This document shows, piece after piece, positions 11,664-20,932 of a stretch of DNA of 64,000 nt. A program made the position numbers and the translations under genes. A model generated the notes under the pieces. It ran no database searches. It saw only the letters and a list, made by a program, of their open reading frames with translations, and was not told the DNA's origin. The stretch lies in NCBI GenBank assembly GCA_036898135.1, contig CM072516.1, positions 16,859,336-16,923,335 on the forward strand. Direction: 5' to 3'. The DNA comes from Oncomelania hupensis (taxonomy: Eukaryota > Mollusca > Gastropoda > Littorinimorpha > Pomatiopsidae). Numbering within the stretch: position 1 is the stretch's first letter; each line of letters opens with the position of its first letter.

Positions 11664-11699
<36 letters not shown>

Positions 11700-11845
11700 G
11701 TGTATGTGTGTGTTACAGTCACTAGTTTTTATAGATTAGGTTACTGTTAATAGTTAATGAGTTTTCTTCATTTTGTTTTTATAAAGTCGTTCTGTACTCA
11801 TGTAAGCGCCTAGAGATAAGTCTAGATTAGGCGCATTAATAATAA

Positions 11846-11847
<2 letters not shown>
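11357..11847. other. No gene seen; (GT)n at 11670-11715
   Basis: Short GTT and GT repeats in otherwise unremarkable sequence. Confidence 0.5.

Positions 11848-11922
<75 letters not shown>
11848..11922. repeat. (ACT)n microsatellite
   Basis: About 25 ACT units. The minus-strand poly-serine frame is an artefact. Confidence 0.95.
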
Positions 11923-11925
<3 letters not shown>

Positions 11926-12472
11926 ATATTAATAATAAAACTACATTTCCACAACAGTTAAACATTATACTTTCAACTATATTCTAACTTCTGTGCTCTC
12001 TCTCTCTCACACACACACATTAGCGCGCGCGCAAGCACACACACACGCACACACACTTCAGTATCTTCTAGCTATCTCACTATAATGTGCGGCAATAAAG
12101 TCGTTAAAACGGTTTACACAAGTATTGTGAAAACGCAAAATATTAAGATCACAACCAGAAGAAGACAACAAATAAAAAATATGAGAGTTCGTTTCCGAAA
12201 ATTTAAAACAAAAGTAAACACGGAGCCAATTTTGTACTGTGTAAATAACAGAGAACAAACAAATTATTAATGTAAATGGGAAATACGAGACAGGTCGCTT
12301 CCGGAGTTGTGTGAGCATGAAGCCGTTTTAGTGTAAATAACATGAACATTAAGTCGTGTTTTCTCACTTCTAAATACGCATAACAGCGGTATTGCTGCTT
12401 TCGCCTCCATACCTGAGAATATTTTCGGTAATATCTATACAGACGAAAATGTAGACAAAGCGGGGGAGGGAA
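11923..12472. other. No gene seen
   Basis: Contains a CT/CA/CG dinucleotide patch at 12000-12057, otherwise AT-rich sequence without a supported gene. Confidence 0.5.
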
Positions 12473-12495
12473 GGAGAGAGGGGGCGAGAGAGAGT

Positions 12496-12566
<71 letters not shown>
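12473..12566. repeat. (GA)n microsatellite
   Basis: Imperfect then pure GA tract ending just before repeat T copy 2. Confidence 0.95.
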
Positions 12567-12567
<1 letters not shown>

Positions 12568-12639
12568 AAGAACTGGAAGGCTTGGGATGGAAGTATATGA
12601 GAATGCGTATTCCGATTCTGACTGAGAGACGTGAGAGAG

Positions 12640-13135
12640 ACTGAGATTTTATTCGTCGATGAAATTACATAGAAATTTGCCTTTTGCCTGCACAAATACA
12701 TGTATAGTAAATGTAAATTGTAGAATATCTTTAAAAGAATGACATGTACAAAAAAAAATAGTGCCACACATAATAATAAAACAACTACTATCCAACGCCT
12801 CAAATATACTTGCGCTGTACACTCCCGCATACACCCCAACACACCATCAAAACTAACGCCATCACGCAAAAACACCAACCACAGGCGTACAGACACACGC
12901 AACCCATGCACAGACATGATCATCACAGGCTAAGCCAAATCACAAAACAGGACTGAATTAATACGCACACACACACAATCACAAAAAGCAAGCACGCACA
13001 CACACATACACACACATCTCCAGACACATCTCCAGGCACATAAAGACCCACAATGTACAGTTTTCACAACAACAACAACAAAATGCTGTATTATTCACTG
13101 TATGTATTGCATGCTGTATTCTGGAAGCTTGATCA
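12640..13135 (-). mobile_element. Dispersed repeat T, copy 2
   Basis: Reverse-complement counterpart of 4200-4740, with diverged sequence but conserved landmark order. On the minus strand it ends with AATAAAATCTCAGTC, equivalent to the copy 1 tail. Confidence 0.65.
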
Positions 13136-13305
13136 ATATTTAGACAGATAAGATAGCCAGCCATGTAGAGTAAATAACACTTCACATGTGTGTATACGAA
13201 TGTATATGCACATACGAACTAATTCATATACGTATATGAACATTTACAAAAAATCCATGTTTTCAACCCCAATCTTCACCAGACGGAAGCTCTCTACTTT
13301 TAAGA

Positions 13306-13308
13306 TGG

Positions 13309-13406
<98 letters not shown>

Positions 13407-13407
13407 G
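13306..13407. repeat. (GAT)n microsatellite
   Basis: About 33 uninterrupted GAT units. Poly-Met, poly-His, poly-Ile and poly-Ser frames here are artefacts. Confidence 0.97.
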
Positions 13408-13604
13408 TGTCCTCTTGGAAGGTGCAGCACATTCAACGCTATAAGCATGTTCAAGATGCACTGCAGAAGTGTGGGTGGGGTGTTGGCATGCAGATGGTTT
13501 TGAAGGTGGTGATGGAATATATTTGAGGTTCAGCAGGGATTGTTGTTTTCGCATGAATTATATATATCGAGGTATTATTTTGGTCTTGAATTAGCATCTA
13601 TCTC

Positions 13605-14241
13605 TGTTACACTCAGTTCGATGTTGGAGTTTTCTATCAGTATCTGATTCAGCCCCGATGCTTGAATTCCTGATAGTTGTGTAACTCAGATTCGTTTATT
13701 CACGCAACCCGCTCAGCAGCATACAAATCACTAAGTCGACGTATGAAGTTTTCCACTTTTATTCAGCACACATCAACAACTGCATACAACTCTCAACTCA
13801 ACTCAACAACTTTCACAGCAACTTTTCAGCTTCACTATCAACAACTTTACTATCTCCCAACAGCAACTCGGCACACGATTAAATAACCTCTCTCTTTTCT
13901 CGAACAATTTGGTATATGGTAGAAATGACGCACTGCCACCAATCGAACTAAAGATCGTCATCACTGACTTACGTCATTCACATTTTCTCTACTTCCGGGA
14001 ACATTCACGACCTTCGATATCCATCCGGAAATTTCTATCAAGAGTAAACACGCAGATCCAGAATATTCTACATCAATATCGACCAACAAAAATTATCAAC
14101 GTTATACAAAACCTCTCCAAACAACAATGCAAACTCAAATCAAAGGTAAATAAACTCCATTATTGAATACTTTGCAAAACGAAACGATTAGATCTATCGT
14201 ACACGCTTTCGACATACTTTCGTACGCGTTTCAACGTAACA
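13605..14241 (-). mobile_element. Solo LTR of the Gmr1-like element, young copy
   Basis: This 637-bp block is the reverse complement of the 15822-16460 LTR along its full length. It has TGTTAC...GTAACA termini and a perfect ATCTC duplication on both sides (13600-13604 and 14242-14246). No internal region is present, as expected after LTR-LTR recombination. The open frames inside it are antisense readings of the LTR. Confidence 0.95.
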
Positions 14242-14272
14242 ATCTCCATTGTTCTCTTAATTCTCCCTCCTC

Positions 14273-14627
14273 TTCTTCTCCATAATCATCTTGTTCTTCT
14301 CCATAATCATCTTCTTCTTCTCCATAATCATCTTGTTCTTCTCCATAATCATATTCTTCTCCATAATCATCTTGTTCTTCTCCATAATCATCTTGTTCTT
14401 CTCCATAATCATCTTGTTCTTCTCCATAATCATCTTCTTCTTCTCCATAATCATCTTGTTCTTCTCCATAATCATCTTGTTCTTCTCCATAATCATCTTG
14501 TTCTTCTCCATAATCATCTTCTTCTCCATAATCATCCTCTTCTTCTCCATAATCATCCACTTCTTTTCCATAATCATCTTTTTCTTCTCCATAATCATCT
14601 TTTTCTTCTCCATAATCATCTTCTTCT
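14273..14627. repeat. 21-bp minisatellite (CTCCATAATCATCTTGTTCTT-type)
   Basis: About 16-17 tandem units of 21 bp, with occasional 18-bp variants. Because the period is a multiple of three, several frames stay open. One minus-strand frame reads as an acidic DDYGEEQ heptad. I see no start context, splice signal or flanking coding sequence, so I treat it as a repeat. Confidence 0.9.
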
Positions 14628-14639
14628 TACTCTTAATTT

Positions 14640-15062
14640 TCTTTCTTGCTCGTTTTTTCTTCCTACCTTTATTTTATTAGTTTTAAAAAAATGTTTGTTG
14701 TTGTTGTACAGTTCCATTCATTATTCTATTCATCTTCATTATTTTCCTTCTGTTGTTTCCCCATTCTTTCTTACAAAATGTCGGAATTATTTGTTTGTTT
14801 GTTTTTAAATATTTATTAACGTTTCATTGTGGGACGGCACGCCAAGTCCGTTTTATTTTCGTGGAGGGAAAAACCCAACAAGACTGACGTGATGGCGAAT
14901 ACAGATCTAGTTCAGAAAACAGATACAAAACATTGATTCTCATCAACAAAATGTGACGTCTGCAGATTCATTTGTTTCGTGTCTAATATCCGAGAAGTGA
15001 AACTCATAGCTTTTGGGCTTGGAATACCATCGGATTCACAATTTTCGAATTCACAATGATCA
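14640..15062. other. No gene seen
   Basis: AT-rich spacer between the minisatellite and the inverted-repeat element. Confidence 0.5.
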
Positions 15063-15787
15063 TTAGGGATCTTTCGAAAGCGGGTGAAAGTGAAAGTGAA
15101 TGTGAATCGGGACTACTTATTGTTGTGACGTCAGCAATTTATGTGACGCTTTAACTTCCCGTGGTGAAAGGTCACGAAGTCTGCCTACCACAAGGAATAA
15201 AACTTCGTGGAAAACCTGATTTCCACGAACTAATGTTAGTGAGTACATTTTGGTTATTAAATCGTTTGTAAAATGTCCAAAAATGATTTGAATTTGTATA
15301 TGGTACATTACTCAACCATTTTAGAAGGAATAATGGGGATCTAAACTCGGTCTCAGACTTAAAACGTATTTTCAAACGAGCTACTGAAAAGCCGTCATGG
15401 CTGTCTAGAATCTATCTATTCTGTATCACCAATCAGCAGTCCAAAAACTGTTTTATGTGACAAAAATGAAACTCGAAGCTAGAATGTAAAATTTCTTTAA
15501 TGTTTGAGCACTAATCCATCTTTAAAGTTCAACCTAATCGTTACATTCGTGTCAAATCATGATTTGTTAGAAGAAGCCTTACGTAGGCATAATAGTGCTC
15601 TGCCTCTGGGCCTGCCCTGTGTGTGCTCAATAAAATCACAACGAAACTAGGTGCTGGAATCGAAAGCGCACAGAAACACGTTCGTTTCGTTTCGTAACGC
15701 AGCGTAAGAATCTCCCGGCGTGCCTCTCGTTGGACGAAACGAACACACAATCACTTTCACTTTTACCCGTTCCGAAAGACCCCTAGT
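15063..15787. mobile_element. Inverted-repeat-bounded element (about 725 bp)
   Basis: About 42 bp at 15063-15105 (TAGGGATCTTTCGAAAGCGG onward) recurs in reverse complement at about 15743-15787, with roughly six differences. The interior is non-coding, with one TGACGTCA at 15126. The TAGGG-type ends resemble hAT termini, but I find no convincing 8-bp duplication, so this is an old MITE-like element at best. Confidence 0.5.
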
Positions 15788-15816
15788 AACAATAAAAGTT
15801 TAACTTTCTTTTGTTT

Positions 15817-15821
15817 AACCT
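15817..15821. other. Target-site duplication, left (AACCT)
   Basis: AACCT precedes the 5' LTR and recurs at 21575-21579 after the 3' LTR. Five base pairs is usual for Ty3/gypsy integration. Confidence 0.95.
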
Positions 15822-16460
15822 TGTTACGTTGAAACGTGAACGAAAGTATGTCGGAAGCGCGCACGATAGATCTAATCGTTTCGTTTTGCAAAGTATTCAA
15901 TAATGGTGTTTATTTACCTTTGATTTGAGTTTGCATTGTTGATTAGGAGAGGCTTTGTATAACGTTGATAATTTGCGTTAGTCGATATTATTTGAGAATC
16001 TTCTGGATATGCGTGCTTACTCTTGATAGAAATTTCCGGATGGATATCGAAGGTCGTGAATGTTCCCGGAAGTAGAGAAAATGTGAATGACGTAAGTCAG
16101 TGATGACGATCTTTTATTCGATTGGTGGCAGTACGTCATTTTCTACCATGTACGAAATCGTTCCAGAAAAGAGAAAGGTTATTTAATCGTGAGCCGAGTC
16201 GCTGTTGGGAGAGAGTAAAGTTGTTGATAGTGATTTGGAGAGTTGCTGTGAAAGTTGTTGAGTTGAGTTGAGAATTGTATGCAGTTGTTGATGTGTGCTG
16301 AATAAAAGTGGAAAACTTCATACGTCGACTTTGTGAATTGTATGCTGTTTGGACGGGCTGTGTGAATAAACGAATCTGAGTTACACAACTATCAGGAATT
16401 CAAGCATCGGGGCTGAATCAGATACTGATAGAAAACACCAACATCAAACAGAGTGTAACA
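15822..16460 (+). repeat. 5' LTR (639 bp)
   Basis: TGTTAC...GTAACA termini form a perfect 6-bp inverted repeat. AATAAA occurs at 16301 and 16365, candidate polyadenylation signals. A TGACGTAAGTCA motif lies near 16088, resembling a CRE/AP-1-type site. Transcription start and R/U5 borders cannot be placed from sequence alone. Confidence 0.97.
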
Positions 16461-17049
16461 TTTTGGGGGTCAAGCCGCGATTCACGCCATAGCCAAGGGT
16501 TCAACTGCTACAACAAGCGAGTCAACGTTACGAGAGGCAGTCATCGAGGGTAGCCGCCAACGAGTTGCGTCGAGAGGGGCCAACATACTGGGACTACATC
16601 ACCGATAGGTTCGGGTTGACTGCAAGGGCGTGTAGTCGCTGAAGAGTTGCTTCGTGAGCGAACAACAGAGCGGGACTACGTAGCTGCCGCAGGACTACGT
16701 CGAGGGACAGTCTCGGAGCTACATCGCCAGTGTTACAGAGAGCGGCGAGCGGACGTCGCGTCTACTTCAGCACAGGAGCGTATACATCAACACCAGCGTG
16801 GTGCAGCGTCGCATACGACGAGGACAGCGGGGCCTGCGTCAGCGAAAGCGACTAGTGACAAGCATCATCGCTACTGCAGAAAGCGTGCTGTTCTAGAACA
16901 GTCTAGAAAGGTACAGCACAGTCAAGAACTTTCCAGAAAAAGAACTCTACAGTCAAGAACTTTCCAGAAAAAGAACTCTACAGTCAAGAACTTTCTAGAA
17001 AAAGAACTTTCCAGAAAAGAACTTTCCAGAACTTTCCAGAAGCATCAAG
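16461..17049 (+). other. Retrotransposon leader with upstream ORF and 31-bp repeats
   Basis: A 589-nt leader. An Arg-rich upstream frame of 136 codons (16647-17057) ends in a TGA inside ATGGCTGA, overlapping the gag start by 8 nt. Tandem 31-bp units (CAGTCAAGAACTTTCCAGAA...) lie at about 16919-17040, followed by shorter ACTTTCCAGAA units. The upstream frame has no recognisable domain and may be incidental. Confidence 0.7.
16464..16481 (+). promoter_or_regulatory. Primer-binding site
   Basis: TGGGGGTCAAGCCGCGAT begins 3 nt after the LTR. Its complement has tRNA 3'-end geometry: ACC-type CCA end, a C discriminator, a 7-nt acceptor strand (CTTGACC), a 5-nt T-stem strand (CGCGG), then the GAAT of a T-loop. 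I cannot name the tRNA. Confidence 0.8.
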
Positions 17050-20000
17050 ATGGCTGACTTCTGGCAGAAAGGGATTCAACTGAATCTAAAAGGGAAACAG
17101 TTGACGGAGTACGTCAAGTCCCAGGAGAGAATACAAGAACGAGAACTAGAAGAGCAACGTCGCCGTGAAGAAAGAGAACTAGAAGAGCAGCGTCGCCGTG
17201 AAGAAAGAGAACTAGAAGAGCAGCGTCGCCGTGAAGAAAGAGAACTAGAAGAGCGGCGTCAAGAAAAAGAAGAGCAACGACGTCGAGAAGAAAGAGAGTT
17301 CGAAGCGCAGCGTCGCCGAGAAGAAAGAGAGATGGACGAGAGACAATTAGAGGCTGAGCGTCAGTACCAGCTGGAGTTGGCGCGTATCCAAAACAATCAG
17401 CATGCGCCACAAGTCGTCAGCGACCACATGGCTCCAAAATTGCCAGCTTTCGTCGACGGGAAGGACCAGATCGACAGTTATTTGGCGAGATTTGAAAGGT
17501 TTGCCAAAAGCTCTAACTGGCAACCTCAAGACTGGGCGATTCGACTAAGTGCACTTCTGACGGGAGAAGCACTCGACGTCTACACCAGATTGTCGGACGA
17601 TGACGCTAAAGACTACGACGTCTTGAAAGAGGCCCTATTGCAGTGCTACAACTTTACAGAGAAGGGCTACCGTAAACGCTTCCGTGAATGCCGGCCTAAG
17701 TCAGACGAGACGCCAAAGCAGTTCGTGGAGCGCCTGTCGTCATATCTACACAAGTGGGTGGAGTTATCAGGCGAAATGAAGTCTTACGACAGTCTCCATG
17801 ACCTGATTGTGAAAGAACAATTTCTCAATGCCTGTCACAAGGACCTAGCGACCCACTTAGAAGAACAAAAGCTGCAGACGCTTAAAGATGTGACTGAGGC
17901 TGCGGAAAGATATCTTATCGCTCATGGGAAAACCCTGGGGCCACCCAGCGCGACGAAACATTTTCAGAAGACTGGAAACCATGGGAACCAGATCCAAGGG
18001 AGCCAGACGAGCCAGAGACAGACGGACTCCACGCCTCCTCCCAGGGAAGGGCATTCAAGGGGCTGTTTCACCTGCAACGCTACGGACCACAGAGCTTCTA
18101 ACTGTCCTCAAAACAAAAGTAGCGGACAGCGGAGCAGTACGGACAACGCAGCGGCGGGCAACCGGCAGAGGCGGTTCTCCAATCAACGGCAAAACAGTAG
18201 ATCTGACCATCAAGTGTGCGGCGGGAGCGTCATTCTTCCGAGTGAGACCGAGCGCGCAGCTACTCCCGCGGACGTGCAAGAGTGCATAACCGATGGCCAA
18301 CTCCTCCTTGCCAACGGGAAATCCATCCCCGTCGTCGCCAGCGCAGCTGTGACCGTACAGAACATGCCTGTTTCCAAGGGACGCGTCGGAAATCATGAAG
18401 TGACTGTTTTAAGAGACTCTGGCTGCAGTGGGGTCATCGTCAGAGAAGACCTAATCGCTAAAGAACAGTTCACTGGCGATTCAAAATGGACACTTATGGC
18501 CGACAGCAAATGTGTGAGAGCGCCAGTTGCGAAGATTCATGTCAACACCCCTTTCTACATAGGCGAAGTCGAAGCGGTTTGCCTGAAGAAGCCGCTGTAT
18601 GATTTGATGATCGGGAATATCGACGGAGCGAGACGACCCGACGACCCCGATCCAGAGTGGAGTCCTGCCTCAACCCAACGCGTCGAAGTTGTGGAGGAGG
18701 ATCCATTGCCGTTTCCCGATGGAGACCTTACAGAGCTGCTACGGGACAATGTGGTTACTCCGGCTCAGCCCTGCCGACCAGAGATCGTCAGTGCTGTTAC
18801 TACCAGGGCCCAGGCCAAGAAAGACAAGGTGTCTACACCACTGAAGGTCGCCGACAACTCCAAAGCTGCCATCGTGGACAGAGATAAGCTGATCCAGCTC
18901 CAAGAAGCTGATAGCACTTTAAACAAGTACAGGAACCGCCAAGACCACGTGACCAAAGGCAGTGGTACGGTCTATTTTGAGGCGAAGGCCAAGATCCTGT
19001 ACCGAATCTTCCAGCACCCGAGGGTCAACGGAGGGAAACCACTACGTCAAGTCTTGGTACCGTTACCCCTAAGGCGCCAGGTGATGGAAGTAGCGCATGA
19101 CTCAATCATGGGAGGTCACCTAGGTATCAAGAAGACGTCAGACCGAATCCAGGCGGTATTCTACTGGCCAGGACTTCATGCGGACGTCAGCCGTTTCTGC
19201 CGATCATGTGACATTTGCCAGAAGACCATACCTCGAGGAAGGGTCCCGAAAGTGCCTATGCAGAGGATGCCTCTGATCGACCGACCTTTCAAGAGGGTGG
19301 CCTTAGACTTAATCGGCGAAATAAGACCTCCGAGTGAAGAAGGTCATCGATGGGTACTGACTTTAGTGGACTATGCGACTCGGTACCCAGAAGCAGTGCC
19401 ACTGAAGAAGATTGACACTGAAACTGTAGCAGAGGCACTGGTGGACATGTTCAGTAGGCTTGGAGTGCCTGAAGAAATTCTGACAGACCTCGGGACGCAG
19501 TTCGTCTCTGACTGCATGAAGGAGGTCAACCGACTGCTGAGCATCCGGCATTTGACTACGACACCCTACCATCCAATGTGCAACGGGCTCGTCGAGAAGT
19601 TCAATGCTACGCTGAAGTCCACCTTGAAGAAACTGTGCAGCGAGCAGCCCAGACAATGGCATCGCTACATCAACGCCCTACTTTTCGCCTACAGAGAAGT
19701 ACCGCAGGAGTCCACCGGCTTTTCTCCGTTCGAGCTGCTGTACGGAAGAACCATCCGAGGGCCGATGCACATCCTAAAAGAACTGTGGACGAAAGAAGTG
19801 GACACCCCAGAGGTGAAGAACAGTTACCAGTACGTGTTTGAGCTACGGGAGAAGCTGGAGCAGACTCTCGAGATAGCCAGAGAAAACCTGAAGAAGTCCC
19901 AAGACTGTGGAAAGCACTACTATGATCGTAGGGCTGTGAACAGGAAGTTTAAACCTGGCAACAAAGTGCTGGTGCTGCTACCTACTGATCACAATAAGTT

Positions 20001-20613
20001 GCTGATGCAGTGGAAAGGCCCGTACGAAGTGGAGACCGTGGTGGGGATCAACGACTACAAGGTGAAGGTCGGTCAGCATTCCAAGATATACCACGCCAAC
20101 CTCCTTAAGCTGTACGTAGAAAGGCCATCAGAGACTGTGCACGCAGCCACAGCAGCTGAGATCGACAACAGCTTTGATAGCGAGGAACTGTTGGAACTTG
20201 GAGACTTCCACAGCAAAGAAGGCATCGATGGTGTTAAGCTAGGACCGAGCTTGACGGAAGGTCAAACGTTGGAGCTCAAGGACCTTATGGGCGAGTTTCC
20301 CCCTAACTTCAATGATGTCCCAGGCTCTACGACTTTGGTCGAACATGAAGTCCACACCCAGACCTGGAAGGAGCATCTGCAGACCTTGAGGGAGCTGTTC
20401 CACCGTCCCGCAGAAGCCAACCTGACCGTGAGACCCAGCGAATGCATTCTGGGAGCTGACAACGTCGACTGCGTCGGACATCCGACGGGAGAGGAAGACA
20501 ACGGAGGATGCACTGACTCCAGGAAAGCCCACGAGATCATCGTCTTTGACCCTGGGCCGATGACGACCGCAACTGACGAGGGCGTCGTTTCCTTGCGAAT
20601 GAAAGAACATTGA
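17050..20613 (+). CDS. Gag-Pol polyprotein, integrase upstream of truncated RT
   Basis: Single 1187-residue frame without frameshift. The start has strong context (AAGATGG). Residues 25-105 are a charged coiled coil with repeated ELEEQRRREER units. The gag capsid spans about 127-294, and its second half (about 210-290, with KEQFLNACHKDL) resembles the SCAN fold. A CCHC knuckle (CX2CX4HX4C) lies at 339-352. Protease has DSG at 456-458 and a LMIGN segment at 519-523. The integrase zinc domain has H683, H690, C720 and C723. The catalytic triad is D753, D813 and E849 with DX35E spacing, followed by GPY at 990-992. Residues about 1075-1103 match the RT amino-terminal lead-in (DVPGSTTLVEHEVHT). From 1104 the sequence jumps to the RT thumb (TWKEHLQTLRELF...). 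The palm with its catalytic aspartates is missing and RNase H is absent. Known family order is PR-RT-RH-IN in most Ty3/gypsy and PR-IN-RT in Gmr1-like elements. The deletion is read directly; the lineage is inferred. Confidence 0.93.
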   Translation: MADFWQKGIQLNLKGKQLTEYVKSQERIQERELEEQRRREERELEEQRRREERELEEQRRREERELEERRQEKEEQRRREEREFEAQRRREEREMDERQLEAERQYQLELARIQNNQHAPQVVSDHMAPKLPAFVDGKDQIDSYLARFERFAKSSNWQPQDWAIRLSALLTGEALDVYTRLSDDDAKDYDVLKEALLQCYNFTEKGYRKRFRECRPKSDETPKQFVERLSSYLHKWVELSGEMKSYDSLHDLIVKEQFLNACHKDLATHLEEQKLQTLKDVTEAAERYLIAHGKTLGPPSATKHFQKTGNHGNQIQGSQTSQRQTDSTPPPREGHSRGCFTCNATDHRASNCPQNKSSGQRSSTDNAAAGNRQRRFSNQRQNSRSDHQVCGGSVILPSETERAATPADVQECITDGQLLLANGKSIPVVASAAVTVQNMPVSKGRVGNHEVTVLRDSGCSGVIVREDLIAKEQFTGDSKWTLMADSKCVRAPVAKIHVNTPFYIGEVEAVCLKKPLYDLMIGNIDGARRPDDPDPEWSPASTQRVEVVEEDPLPFPDGDLTELLRDNVVTPAQPCRPEIVSAVTTRAQAKKDKVSTPLKVADNSKAAIVDRDKLIQLQEADSTLNKYRNRQDHVTKGSGTVYFEAKAKILYRIFQHPRVNGGKPLRQVLVPLPLRRQVMEVAHDSIMGGHLGIKKTSDRIQAVFYWPGLHADVSRFCRSCDICQKTIPRGRVPKVPMQRMPLIDRPFKRVALDLIGEIRPPSEEGHRWVLTLVDYATRYPEAVPLKKIDTETVAEALVDMFSRLGVPEEILTDLGTQFVSDCMKEVNRLLSIRHLTTTPYHPMCNGLVEKFNATLKSTLKKLCSEQPRQWHRYINALLFAYREVPQESTGFSPFELLYGRTIRGPMHILKELWTKEVDTPEVKNSYQYVFELREKLEQTLEIARENLKKSQDCGKHYYDRRAVNRKFKPGNKVLVLLPTDHNKLLMQWKGPYEVETVVGINDYKVKVGQHSKIYHANLLKLYVERPSETVHAATAAEIDNSFDSEELLELGDFHSKEGIDGVKLGPSLTEGQTLELKDLMGEFPPNFNDVPGSTTLVEHEVHTQTWKEHLQTLRELFHRPAEANLTVRPSECILGADNVDCVGHPTGEEDNGGCTDSRKAHEIIVFDPGPMTTATDEGVVSLRMKEH

Positions 20614-20830
20614 CTGTGTGGATGAACTAAGAATATTGGTAATGACAGACTTGAAAATGAAAAACGTTGACTGGGTAAATGATCTGTGAACATTGACAGT
20701 ATCCAGAAAGACTTGCAGATGAGAAACTTTGACTCTGTGTGAATGAACTGTGAACATTGACATTATCCAGGCAGATTTGAAGATGAAAACCATTGACTCT
20801 GTGTAGATAAGCTGAGCGCAATTACGGTAT
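20605..20830 (+). repeat. Degenerate ~60-bp tandem repeat in the element's 3' region
   Basis: Four units with starts near 20605, 20664, 20726 and 20789, each with a GAACATTGACT-like head and a GACTTGAAGATGAA-like tail. The stop codon of gag-pol (20611-20613) falls within the first unit. Confidence 0.85.
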
Positions 20831-20919
20831 TCAGAAAGTCTTAAATTAGTTTCAATTGAGGACTTTGTTTGTACATTACGTTTCAACGTTGTTGAAAGAA
20901 ATTGGGTAAATTTCTTCTT

Positions 20920-20930
20920 GAGTGGGGGGT
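20920..20930 (+). promoter_or_regulatory. Polypurine tract
   Basis: GAGTGGGGGGT two bases before the 3' LTR, the usual position for plus-strand priming. It is short and interrupted by T. Confidence 0.75.
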
Positions 20931-20932
20931 TA

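Noticed and set aside
13677..14166. Two open frames of 69 and 85 codons
   Set aside because: They are antisense readings of the solo LTR, and equivalent frames recur in both LTRs of the intact element.
17114..17410. Minus-strand Leu-rich frame opposite gag
   Set aside because: It is a shadow of the charged coiled-coil repeats of the gag-pol frame.
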